From: Actinomycetota bacterium
GTDB lineage: Bacteria; Actinomycetota; Acidimicrobiia; Acidimicrobiales; Acidimicrobiaceae
Assembly (NCBI GenBank): GCA_027318945.1
Contig: DAHVOF010000236.1
Coordinates: forward strand, 1-10,137
Reading direction: 5' to 3'
DNA: 10,137 bases
Shown here: positions 1 to 6,794 of the stretch, piece by piece
How the letters are laid out: the number at the start of each line of letters is the position of its first letter
Position numbering within the stretch: position 1 is the first letter of the stretch
Notes under the pieces: model-generated
What the model was told of the DNA's origin: nothing
The model's database searches: none
Seen by the model: only the letters and a program-made list of their open reading frames with translations
Program-made: the position numbers and the translations under genes

Positions 1-162
1 GTCCGACAAGAAACAAGCGCTTGCCGAGATCAATTCGGTCCGACGATGCGTTTCGCATACAGGGAGCATGCAGGTCCACAGCCTCTTCAACTGGCATTCA
101 AGAAAGCTCTCTGCCGTCCCGCTTTACAATCGTGCCACTGAAATACTTGAGAAAGCGGCTAG
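1..162. other. Left edge, unresolved; frames open to the window boundary on both strands
   Basis: No gene can be assigned here. On the plus strand the frame starting at base 2 is open from the edge to a TAG at 221-223 (73 codons), and would overlap the tail of the aldehyde dehydrogenase gene convergently. On the minus strand an ATG at 95-97 opens a frame that runs off the edge (32 codons), and could be a ninth operon gene about 65 nt beyond the aldehyde dehydrogenase stop. Neither has a strong ribosome site or a protein I recognise. A 5-bp hairpin (46-58, ATGCG/CGCAT) lacks a T-tract, so no terminator is visible after the operon. Confidence 0.3.
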
Positions 163-1647
163 CTACGAACTCGAGCTGCTCGGAAGCACAAGTGCACCGT
201 CAATTCGTTTGGGTATCTCATAGTCATCGCGAAGCACGGTGGGCAAGATCCACTCAGGAGCGGATTGGAACGTGATTGGGCGAAGAAAACGTCTAATAGA
301 AGTTGCGCCCACAGAAGTGTGAATCGACGTGGTGGCAGGCCAAGGACCGCCATGATTTTGGCCCCAGGAAACCATTACGCCTGTGGGATATCCATTAAAA
401 ATAAACCGGCCGACTTTGGTGCGGAGAGCCGCAACAATTGTGTTTACCATCTCCTTGTCTAGCAGCTCGGCATGCATCGTGGCCGTGAGCGACCCGGGTA
501 TCAGGCGTAGCCCTTCGACAAGGTCGTCGAGATCGGTATACCGAACCGCTACCTGGAGCGGGCCGAAAACTTCACCCATTATTGCGTCAGGCGCGTCGGA
601 ACATGACACACTAAGCAGAGTCGGGCGCTGCCACTCCATCTCCGCGTCAGGTTGCGGCGCAAGTTTGTGAATTCGTGAATCGGACTGCAACCGATGAACG
701 CCATTGGAGAACGCCATCGATATTCCTGCGTTGAGGTATGGCTGTGCGTTCATGGCAGCGAACACGGAACTCATCGCCTCGACAACGGCGTCGCCATCTT
801 CGCCTACTGGAATATAGACAGTTTGCGGCTTCGTGCAAAGCTGCCCATTGCTAGTGGTTCCGGATGCTGCGAGGCCACGTCCTATTTCGACGGCACGCGA
901 CTTAGCAGCCGATGGGAGAACGATAATCGGGTTGATGCTGCTCAACTCTCCATAAAACGGTATCGGATCTTCGCGGCTGCCAATTGCCGCCATAAGAGCT
1001 TTCCCGCCTACGAGAGAACCAGTAAATGCGACTGCTTTGATGGCCGGGTTCTGCACCAGATCAAGTCCAGCTTGTTGTCCGCTGACAAGTTGCAGCGACG
1101 AGTCTGGCAGCCCGGCTTTCGCCAAGGCAGCCGCCATAATATCCGCACACAATTGGGAAGTCAGCTGATGGGATGGATGCGCCTTGACAACGACCGGACA
1201 ACCCGATGCAATAGCAGCGACGGTATCTCCTCCAGGCACCGAAAATGCTAGAGGGAAGTTACTAGCGCCGAATACTGCCACCGGACCGATTGGCACAAGG
1301 AAACGCCTCAAATCCGGCTGGTCACCCATTACGGTCTTGCGTGCGCTATCGCGCGTTACCTCCAGATAGCTGCCTTCCTCGAGAACCTCCGCAAAAAGGT
1401 CACATTGATACTCGGTTCGTGTCAACTCTGCGTTGAGCCGACCGTCTCCAAGCGCAGTTTCGGCGTCAGCCGTTCGTACAATGTCAGATCGGTGACCTTC
1501 AAGCGCCAATGCAACCGTTCGCAGGGCTGAAGCCCGTGCCAATCGGCCAACGTTATCGAGTTCGGGCGCAATGTCCAACGCACGATCACAGATACTTCCA
1601 ACTCCCAACGAGTCGGTTTCTTCGATCAAGTCCGACGCCTCACTCAT
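163..1647 (-). CDS. NADP-dependent aldehyde dehydrogenase, 2-oxoglutarate-semialdehyde (2,5-dioxovalerate) dehydrogenase type
   Basis: This is a 494-residue cytoplasmic aldehyde dehydrogenase, slightly shorter than the usual 510-530 of its group. Visible ALDH elements are the oxyanion Asn in FGASNFP (about 130), the cofactor-binding Lys in VVKAHPSH (about 155), the FTGSLVGG turn (208-215), the general-base Glu in GELSSINP (about 234) and the nucleophile Cys in NGQLCTKP (about 271). Wording such as ELSSINP, LCTKP, GGPWPATT and RFLRP is typical of alpha-ketoglutaric-semialdehyde dehydrogenases, which make 2-oxoglutarate from 2,5-dioxopentanoate in sugar-acid and hydroxyproline catabolism. The actual aldehyde is inferred. 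It is the last gene of the operon, and its ATG overlaps the regulator's stop as ATGA. The Shine-Dalgarno is weak, so it probably depends on coupling. The extreme C-terminus is a run of serines. Confidence 0.9.
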   Translation of the reverse strand: MSEASDLIEETDSLGVGSICDRALDIAPELDNVGRLARASALRTVALALEGHRSDIVRTADAETALGDGRLNAELTRTEYQCDLFAEVLEEGSYLEVTRDSARKTVMGDQPDLRRFLVPIGPVAVFGASNFPLAFSVPGGDTVAAIASGCPVVVKAHPSHQLTSQLCADIMAAALAKAGLPDSSLQLVSGQQAGLDLVQNPAIKAVAFTGSLVGGKALMAAIGSREDPIPFYGELSSINPIIVLPSAAKSRAVEIGRGLAASGTTSNGQLCTKPQTVYIPVGEDGDAVVEAMSSVFAAMNAQPYLNAGISMAFSNGVHRLQSDSRIHKLAPQPDAEMEWQRPTLLSVSCSDAPDAIMGEVFGPLQVAVRYTDLDDLVEGLRLIPGSLTATMHAELLDKEMVNTIVAALRTKVGRFIFNGYPTGVMVSWGQNHGGPWPATTSIHTSVGATSIRRFLRPITFQSAPEWILPTVLRDDYEIPKRIDGALVLPSSSSS

Positions 1648-2336
1648 TGGTCGCCTGGACCGTCAGCCGACCCGTGACCGCTTAAGATTTTGGCCAGTGC
1701 GCGCTCAATGTGGGTCTTGCAAAGCTGAGCCGCGCGCTCCGTCTCAGCATTAGCTACAGCCTCAAGAAGAGCGAGGTGCTCACCGCGCTCATACTCCCAG
1801 GAAGCAGTGATCCCTCTCCAACCACTGACAGCAGCAAATTGAAGCTGGTCACGCATATCGTTGATGAGCGACTTCATAGTAAAATTAGGGCACCGCTCGT
1901 ACAGCAATTCGTGAAAGTCACGATTCGACTGGCTCAAAGCTCCAAAATCCTGACGCGCACCGTGCCGCGACGCATTGTCCAGCAACTGGCGAGCTCGTCC
2001 AAGCAATTCAGTGTCAAAGAATGGCACCGCAAGACGCACGGCCTCCGGCTCTAACAACGCACGGACCCCATAAATCTCTTCTACAACCCGAGCATCAATT
2101 TTTGCAACCAGAACACCTCTTTTAGGTCCAGCAATAAGAAGGCCCTTGGCCTTCAAGCTTGACATGGCTTCGCGAACTGGGGTCTTTGACACATTGAGCT
2201 GCTCGGCAACTGCCCCTTCGCTCAGGTGATCGCCCGGAGCAAACACCCCTGAAAGAAGCGCCTCGCGAAGCGCGGAATATACCTGCTCGGCACGCGAGGC
2301 TCGATCTACGAGCGGCTCGATCTTAGCTACATTCAT
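1644..2336 (-). CDS. GntR-family transcriptional regulator, FCD (FadR) subfamily
   Basis: This is a 230-residue DNA-binding regulator of normal family length. Residues about 14-80 form the winged helix-turn-helix, with the typical AVAEQLNVSKTPVREAMSSL recognition region and a PKRGVLV wing. Residues about 85-215 form an all-helical FCD ligand domain. Its likely metal/ligand residues are Asn138 in NRDFH (where Asp is common; Asn is a known variant), His142, His187 in GEHLALLEAV and His209 in KTHIERAL. FCD regulators usually sense organic acids or amino acids and are often local repressors. It lies within the operon it presumably controls, with ATGA overlaps at both ends, which suggests autoregulation. 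GGGAAGGA just before the ATG supports the start. Its operator is probably one of the palindromes at 7670-7680 or 7736-7748 (inference). Confidence 0.93.
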   Translation of the reverse strand: MNVAKIEPLVDRASRAEQVYSALREALLSGVFAPGDHLSEGAVAEQLNVSKTPVREAMSSLKAKGLLIAGPKRGVLVAKIDARVVEEIYGVRALLEPEAVRLAVPFFDTELLGRARQLLDNASRHGARQDFGALSQSNRDFHELLYERCPNFTMKSLINDMRDQLQFAAVSGWRGITASWEYERGEHLALLEAVANAETERAAQLCKTHIERALAKILSGHGSADGPGDQ

Positions 2337-3211
2337 AGTTCCTTCCCTTGCTGATATATAGAGCGGAATCCAAACAGACGTGTGGCAGTACGATTGAATA
2401 TCTTATGCAAATCATGCTCCGAAGCTTCAGCGAGTGCTTCGCGAATCGGATCGTGACACTGGTCGTAGGCGACACCTTGCCTGACATGGGGCCAGTCACT
2501 ACCCCACATCAGACGGGAAGGCCCAAATTCCTGGAATAGCATTCCCACCAATGGCCACATGTCCACGAAAGGAAACTTCTCGACGGATAGCGCGTCAATA
2601 GCCGAAAGTTTCACGTGAACATTGTTTCGTGCTGCCAACTTAACGAGGACGGGACCGAACTCGCTTTGCAGCCCGGAATGACATCGTCCTAAATGGTCGA
2701 CGATTATCACCAAGTCCGGATGAGCAGAAGCAATCTTGTCGACCAACCTAAGCTGCTCAACATCGACCAGGAAACCTACCGGCATTGCCAGCTCGGCGGC
2801 AGCCTCCCATACCAGGTGTGCCCTGGGCTCGCACAACCAATTTGCCGGATCGCTGCCAAGAGCAACTACGCGAAAACCAGCCGTAAGGGGATGAGAAGCC
2901 AATCTGCGCAGCTCGTTCACCGCGCCGCGCCGTGCGACCCCTATAGACGGCAGGACCCTGACACGCGATTCAATTGCCAAAGCACACTCATAAAGGTAGG
3001 CATGATCGTAACCGTATACTCGCGGTTGGATAAGGAGGACATCGCGGCCGGAAGCACCAGGAGTAGCAAAATAAGTGTCGATCGAAGCCTCGCTCAATGG
3101 CACAGGCAACCCGTCGTGAGGTCCGAACGGGTATTCCAAAACGTTGCTCGACCAAACGTGTGCATGAGCGTCAATAATTCTTGCGTCTTCTTTGGAGGCT
3201 TTCGATTCCAC
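2333..3211 (-). CDS. Amidohydrolase family protein, Amidohydro_2 (lactonase-like TIM barrel)
   Basis: This is a 292-residue metal-dependent hydrolase when started at the GTG at 3209-3211. The GTG is preceded by AGGAGA (3218-3223, 6-nt spacer), a far better site than that of the ATG at 3227-3229. Metal/catalytic residues are the HxH of IIDAHAHVW (His16, His18), His173 in IVDHLGR, and Asp240 in MWGSDWPH. This arrangement is that of Amidohydro_2 proteins, which include L-fuconolactonase/L-rhamnonolactonase-like enzymes, 2-pyrone-4,6-dicarboxylate lactonase and several decarboxylases. A lactonase or related ring-opening role fits the neighbouring dehydrogenases but is inferred; decarboxylation is the alternative. 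It starts 22 nt after the preceding gene's stop, and its own TGA overlaps the regulator's ATG as ATGA. Confidence 0.88.
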   Translation of the reverse strand: MESKASKEDARIIDAHAHVWSSNVLEYPFGPHDGLPVPLSEASIDTYFATPGASGRDVLLIQPRVYGYDHAYLYECALAIESRVRVLPSIGVARRGAVNELRRLASHPLTAGFRVVALGSDPANWLCEPRAHLVWEAAAELAMPVGFLVDVEQLRLVDKIASAHPDLVIIVDHLGRCHSGLQSEFGPVLVKLAARNNVHVKLSAIDALSVEKFPFVDMWPLVGMLFQEFGPSRLMWGSDWPHVRQGVAYDQCHDPIREALAEASEHDLHKIFNRTATRLFGFRSIYQQGKEL

Positions 3212-3217
3212 TGCGGA

Positions 3218-3223
3218 TCTCCT
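3218..3223 (-). promoter_or_regulatory. Ribosome binding site fixing a GTG start
   Basis: On the minus strand AGGAGA is followed by a 6-nt spacer (TCCGCA) and GTG at 3209-3211. This selects a 292-residue amidohydrolase over the longer frame open to 3406, most of which would lie inside the preceding gene. Confidence 0.75.
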
Positions 3224-3233
3224 CGACATCGCA

Positions 3234-4553
3234 TCAATCCAGTTCGCGAAAGACGCTGTCGAGCCATTCTTGTTGGGCAACTCCCGCTGCCCCAGCTTGC
3301 AACGCCGTCGATGGGGGACGCAACATCCCACCTGAGACGACCTCTGCACCCCCGCGATAAACGGAAACTGGCCGCAATAACGCCTGCGGATCTTTGCGGA
3401 GATCACCGTCTAGAACTACTAAATCGGCGGACTTGCCGACTTGCAAGCTGCCGATTTCCGCATCGAGGCCTAGCGCCTCTGCCGGTTTTCCTGACACGAG
3501 GGAAATTAGCTCTTCGGCCGAAATATCGCATACAGATCGAGCCTCACACAGTGCGCTCGTAAAGGAGCCGACATTCGGTCCAAAACCGTCGCTGGTAAGG
3601 TACAGCCCCACGCCACGTGCTCTCAAAGGCTTCAGGAGCTCCCACCTGTTCGAAGGGACAATGCCATCATCTGTTTTCGAAACAACGACTCCGTCGGTGG
3701 TTTCAAATTCTCGAAACGCGCCCTCGATATTTAGATCTATCCATACCCCCTGACGAACCATAGCGTCGACGGTGTCGAAGTCCACCTCTATGGTTCCGGG
3801 CGTTGAGCCAAGCCAGTTGCAGTGGGCTACGATGTCAATGCCTGCGCGAACCGCCCTTGTGATGCCTTCGGTGGCGTTCGCATGTCCGATTACAGACTTT
3901 CCCAATCGATGAGCATCGTCAATTGCCGCATCCAGCTCGGCCTGGCTATATTGTGCGCGCCGCCTGTTGGATTTTGGTGTAATTGCTCCACCGGTAACCA
4001 TTATCTTGATGAAGTCAGCGCCAGCGGCCACCGTTTTACGTACAGCCCGCACTATTTCAACGGCGCTATCGGCGGCAGTACCAAATGCTGGCCCATGTCC
4101 CGCGGTAGTCGTGATAGCGGGGCCAACGGCCAATATCCTCGGACCGGCAGCCAGACCCGCGTTGACGAGCGCAGCAACTCGCAATGCCAATCCGTCCTGC
4201 GACCCAGCGTCTAACACGGTTGTCACACCGCTTAGCAAGGCTGCAACTCCCGACGCGAGTCCCCAGGCTACAATCCCAACAGGATCGTTGCCCGTTGCTG
4301 CCCCGCCCTCGTTTCGGGATGCGCCAAGGCAGATATGAGTGTGTCCATCGATTAGACCCGGAATAACGGTTCGGCCAGTCAGATCCTTGAACGCAGATAC
4401 CTGGTCAACCCTTGCTTCCCAGTCCCTCCAAGGTGCAATGGACTTGATCGCACCCCCATCAATTTCAATCGCGATATCTTCAGCGGCATTCGCGCCAGTC
4501 CCATCTATGAAAGTGCCGCATCGCAACAGAAGATTCTCATTCACCAAGGTCAT
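3234..4553 (-). CDS. Metal-dependent amidohydrolase, COG1228 (imidazolonepropionase/prolidase-like) group
   Basis: This is a 439-residue amidohydrolase-superfamily enzyme with an N-terminal composite beta-sandwich strand region, a TIM barrel, and a C-terminal return to the sandwich (GSLQVGKSADLVVLDGD). Metal-site residues, numbered from the ATG, are His71/His73 in IDGHTH, a likely carboxylated Lys183 in DFIKIMVTGG, His224 in VIGHANATEG, His244 in IVAHCNWLG and catalytic Asp322 in LTSDGFG, so the site looks intact. This binuclear pattern is typical of COG1228 members that act on Xaa-Pro or Xaa-Arg/Lys dipeptides and N-acyl amino acids, and of imidazolonepropionase relatives. The substrate is unknown, with amide or lactam hydrolysis most likely. 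ATG at 4551-4553 is preferred (GGGGA about 7 nt upstream; TGATG overlap with the SDR stop), although a GTG at 4554-4556 is also in frame. About 30 residues follow the last conserved strand. Confidence 0.9.
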   Translation of the reverse strand: MTLVNENLLLRCGTFIDGTGANAAEDIAIEIDGGAIKSIAPWRDWEARVDQVSAFKDLTGRTVIPGLIDGHTHICLGASRNEGGAATGNDPVGIVAWGLASGVAALLSGVTTVLDAGSQDGLALRVAALVNAGLAAGPRILAVGPAITTTAGHGPAFGTAADSAVEIVRAVRKTVAAGADFIKIMVTGGAITPKSNRRRAQYSQAELDAAIDDAHRLGKSVIGHANATEGITRAVRAGIDIVAHCNWLGSTPGTIEVDFDTVDAMVRQGVWIDLNIEGAFREFETTDGVVVSKTDDGIVPSNRWELLKPLRARGVGLYLTSDGFGPNVGSFTSALCEARSVCDISAEELISLVSGKPAEALGLDAEIGSLQVGKSADLVVLDGDLRKDPQALLRPVSVYRGGAEVVSGGMLRPPSTALQAGAAGVAQQEWLDSVFRELD

Positions 4554-5335
4554 CACTGTTCCCCGTCAATTGCACCAGAGAGGCTAGCAGCATCGTCAAG
4601 CACTCGCACAGGATTTCGACGAGGGCGAAGATGCTCTCCGCCGTCGAGTGGCACGATTGCACCCGTCATATAGCTGAAAGAGTCATACACGAGCGCGACT
4701 GCAGCGCGGGCTACCTCTACTGGTTCGCCAAAGCGGCCCATGGGAGTAGGACCTTGCGCTGGTGGCGCCTTTAACGTATCGGCATCCGAGATCGGCCCCA
4801 GGGAAAGCATGTTGACTGCAATCCCATCCGTTGCTAATTCCGCTGCCAGCTGACGCGTAAGACCAATGAGAGCAACTTTGCTCACACCATAGCCTCCCGT
4901 ACCTACCGTGGGCACCAATCCCTGAATCGACCCAATTAACAGCACCCTTGGAGCTGAGGCGCGCTTCATAAGATCTGCAAAACGCTGAACGCAGATAAGC
5001 GCTCCCGTGACATTCACGTCAAGAATACGCCGCCAGACCCCAAGATCGATATTGATTAGGTCGGCCACCACATCAATTCGAGGAGTATGTGCGGTTACCG
5101 CCGCTGCATGAACCAAGTGATCAACATGATCGTATCGCGACGCCACAAGAGCCGCGGCTGACGCTACATCCTGCTCGTTGGTAATGTCGGCATTCATGGT
5201 CTCGGCAAACTCGCCATCAATTGGGAGGCTGTCGATTCCTACGACAATCGAACCTCGAGAGGTAAGTTCGCTTGCGATTCTCATTCCAATAGCGCTAGCG
5301 GCGCCCGTTACAACTGAGATTACCGAAACAGACAT
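4553..5335 (-). CDS. Short-chain dehydrogenase/reductase (SDR) family oxidoreductase
   Basis: This is a 260-residue classical SDR acting on an alcohol/ketone pair with NAD(P). The cofactor motif is TGAASAIG (10-17), and an acidic Asp35 ending the second strand (VVGID) favours NAD over NADP. The NAG-like segment is HAAAV, with His in place of the usual Asn. The catalytic tetrad is complete: Asn108 in DVNVTG, Ser136 in IGSIQGL, Tyr149 and Lys153 in GYGVSK. The C-terminus (GAIVPLDGG) is typical, but about 25 residues continue past it. In the operon it probably oxidises a hydroxylated intermediate, or a sugar-like ring ahead of the lactonase-like hydrolase; this is inference. It has no clear Shine-Dalgarno and overlaps the upstream stop as TAATG, so translation probably relies on coupling. 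Confidence 0.92.
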   Translation of the reverse strand: MSVSVISVVTGAASAIGMRIASELTSRGSIVVGIDSLPIDGEFAETMNADITNEQDVASAAALVASRYDHVDHLVHAAAVTAHTPRIDVVADLINIDLGVWRRILDVNVTGALICVQRFADLMKRASAPRVLLIGSIQGLVPTVGTGGYGVSKVALIGLTRQLAAELATDGIAVNMLSLGPISDADTLKAPPAQGPTPMGRFGEPVEVARAAVALVYDSFSYMTGAIVPLDGGEHLRPRRNPVRVLDDAASLSGAIDGEQ

Positions 5336-6393
5336 TATTCTGACGTCCGAAAGTTTATGACGTGGCGCCGGAGCTCGCCTTCGTACGCAAATAACGCTCC
5401 AAGTCCACCCGTGTGCACAAACACAATTAAATCATTTACACCTACAGGGCGCGATGCGAGATCTTCCAGCATGCCAGCAAGCCCTTTAGCTGTATAAACG
5501 GGATCTACGAGGAGTCCTTCCAACCTTGCGGCATCTCTGAGCGCAGCCCAGCTCTCCGCCCGACCGACACCATAGGCCGGTCCGCCAGACGCATGAATAA
5601 CAAAGTCGGACTCTTCCGGGACTTCTTCGATACCTAACATCTCTGCCGCTGTTTCTACCGCGGCATGAAGCCGCTCAACCACCAAGCTCTGCGTCGGCCG
5701 CCAATCTAGCCCGATAACCTCCCAAGGTAATCCAAGAGCTCGTGTCCCGAGCATCAGACCGCCCAAGGCGGCGCCTTCGGAAGTGACATAGATTCTCGCC
5801 GGGTTTGCTGGAAGGGCCTTGAGCTGATCATATAATTCGGCCGCAGCTTCAACGTACGCGACTACCGACAAAGGATGGAGCGAGCTTTCTAAGACGTACG
5901 GATTTCGGCCGCTGCGACGCAACCGATCCGCCTCCTCATGCATCCTTTCGGCAGCTGAAGTCCTATCGCTGAACTTAGGATCCGAATCAATCCAGACAGT
6001 TTTGCCTCCGAACACTTCGTGGAGAAGCGCATTCCCGTTGGACCGTCCGTCACTGCGTGCCTGAAGGACTACCACGGCATCCATGCCAACTCGGTTGGCG
6101 GCAGCTACACACTGAACGGCATGGTTTGACTGCTCTCCGCCACCCCCGGCAACAAGAACATCGCACCCTTTGGAGACCGCGTCCCCAAGAATGAACTCCA
6201 ACAAACGGGTCTTATTGCCACCAAGTCCAAGTCCCGTAAGATCATCACGCTTAACTAACAATTCGCCTACGCCAGCCCTCGCAGCGAGCCTAGGACACGA
6301 CTGGATACCAGTGGGCAATATAGCCAATTGCTGGCGCGGCAGCAGCCCGATTCGATGGCGTAGTTCATCGGTGCTGAGCACTGCTCCGATCAC
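5335..6393 (-). CDS. PLP-dependent enzyme, ACC deaminase/D-cysteine desulfhydrase family
   Basis: This is a 352-residue fold-type II (tryptophan synthase beta-like) PLP enzyme. Lys61 in GLGGNKTR is the Schiff-base lysine. EQSNHAVQ (87-94) matches the substrate-binding QSN segment of ACC deaminase and D-cysteine desulfhydrase. GPAYG (271-275), DPVYTAKGLAGM (298-308; Tyr300 equivalent to an active-site Tyr) and HTGGLGALF (327-335) match conserved positions. The phosphate-binding loop reads TSEGAALGG, where family members usually have a Ser/Gly-rich SGGT-H-AGL-like loop, which hints at a different substrate. Known members break C-N or C-S bonds and release ammonia and an oxoacid through an enamine. 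Its neighbour RidA is suited to hydrolyse such enamines. The start is GTG, overlapping the RidA stop as GTGA and backed by a near-perfect ribosome site. It is not safe to call it ACC deaminase itself. Confidence 0.9.
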   Translation of the reverse strand: MIGAVLSTDELRHRIGLLPRQQLAILPTGIQSCPRLAARAGVGELLVKRDDLTGLGLGGNKTRLLEFILGDAVSKGCDVLVAGGGGEQSNHAVQCVAAANRVGMDAVVVLQARSDGRSNGNALLHEVFGGKTVWIDSDPKFSDRTSAAERMHEEADRLRRSGRNPYVLESSLHPLSVVAYVEAAAELYDQLKALPANPARIYVTSEGAALGGLMLGTRALGLPWEVIGLDWRPTQSLVVERLHAAVETAAEMLGIEEVPEESDFVIHASGGPAYGVGRAESWAALRDAARLEGLLVDPVYTAKGLAGMLEDLASRPVGVNDLIVFVHTGGLGALFAYEGELRRHVINFRTSE

Positions 6394-6794
6394 AAATCAC
6401 CTCCGTGGGCCCCGCTATGGGCAACTGCGGAGATCTCGACACGGAAATCCGGTCGGCCGAGCGCGCCGATACCCACAGTAGTCCGGCTTGGAAAGACGGA
6501 ACCGGAACCCAGAAAAAACTCCCGGTAAACGGCGTCGACTGCGTCAATATCGGATATGTCGGTAAGGTATACAGTCGTAGAGACAACGTCGCGCCGAGAC
6601 ACCCCAGCGCTCTCGAGAGTGCGCTCAAGATTTTCGAGAACTTGGCGCGTTTGTTCTGTCACGTTCGCTCCAGAGGTAACGCCCTCTTTGTCGACAGGTA
6701 CATGTCCAGACACGTAGACCCATTCGCCCGCGATGACCGCTGGACTATATGGCCGAGTCGAACTCCAGTTCTCAGGACTGCTCGTTCCCCTCAT
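6390..6794 (-). CDS. RidA family protein (enamine/imine deaminase, YjgF/UK114)
   Basis: This is a 134-residue single-domain protein of the family's normal size. RidA proteins are cytosolic trimers that hydrolyse reactive enamine/imine products of PLP enzymes to ketoacids and ammonia. Visible elements are the N-terminal RPYSPAV strand, VYVSGHVP (26-33), the central helix around TEQTRQVLENLERTLESAG, DVVSTTVYLTDI (69-80), Arg104 in FPSRTTVGIGAL and Glu120 in RVEISAVA. Arg104 and Glu120 correspond to E. coli RidA Arg105 and Glu120; Arg105 marks the deaminase-active branch, so this copy is probably catalytic. It sits directly between the RraA-like gene and the PLP lyase with ATGA and GTGA overlaps, which points to a dedicated role with that lyase rather than general housekeeping. 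Confidence 0.93.
   Translation of the reverse strand: MRGTSSPENWSSTRPYSPAVIAGEWVYVSGHVPVDKEGVTSGANVTEQTRQVLENLERTLESAGVSRRDVVSTTVYLTDISDIDAVDAVYREFFLGSGSVFPSRTTVGIGALGRPDFRVEISAVAHSGAHGGDL
6396..6404 (-). promoter_or_regulatory. Near-perfect internal ribosome binding site for the PLP enzyme
   Basis: The minus strand reads GGAGGTGAT, then TT and GTG, almost fully complementary to the 16S 3' end. It lies inside the 3' end of the RidA-family gene. It fixes the GTG start at 6391-6393 and suggests the PLP enzyme is translated strongly and partly independently of coupling. Confidence 0.75.

Noticed and set aside
46..58. Hairpin ATGCG-TTT-CGCAT as operon terminator
   Set aside because: The stem is only 5 bp and no T-tract follows on the minus strand.
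3212..3406. Longer N-terminus for the Amidohydro_2 gene, open to 3406
   Set aside because: It would overlap the preceding gene by about 170 bases and adds residues unlike the family. The GTG at 3209-3211 has a proper AGGAGA site directly before the conserved IIDAHAH segment.
2693..3562. 289-codon plus-strand frame opposite the amidohydrolase genes
   Set aside because: It is a shadow of two well-supported minus-strand genes and has no recognisable protein features.
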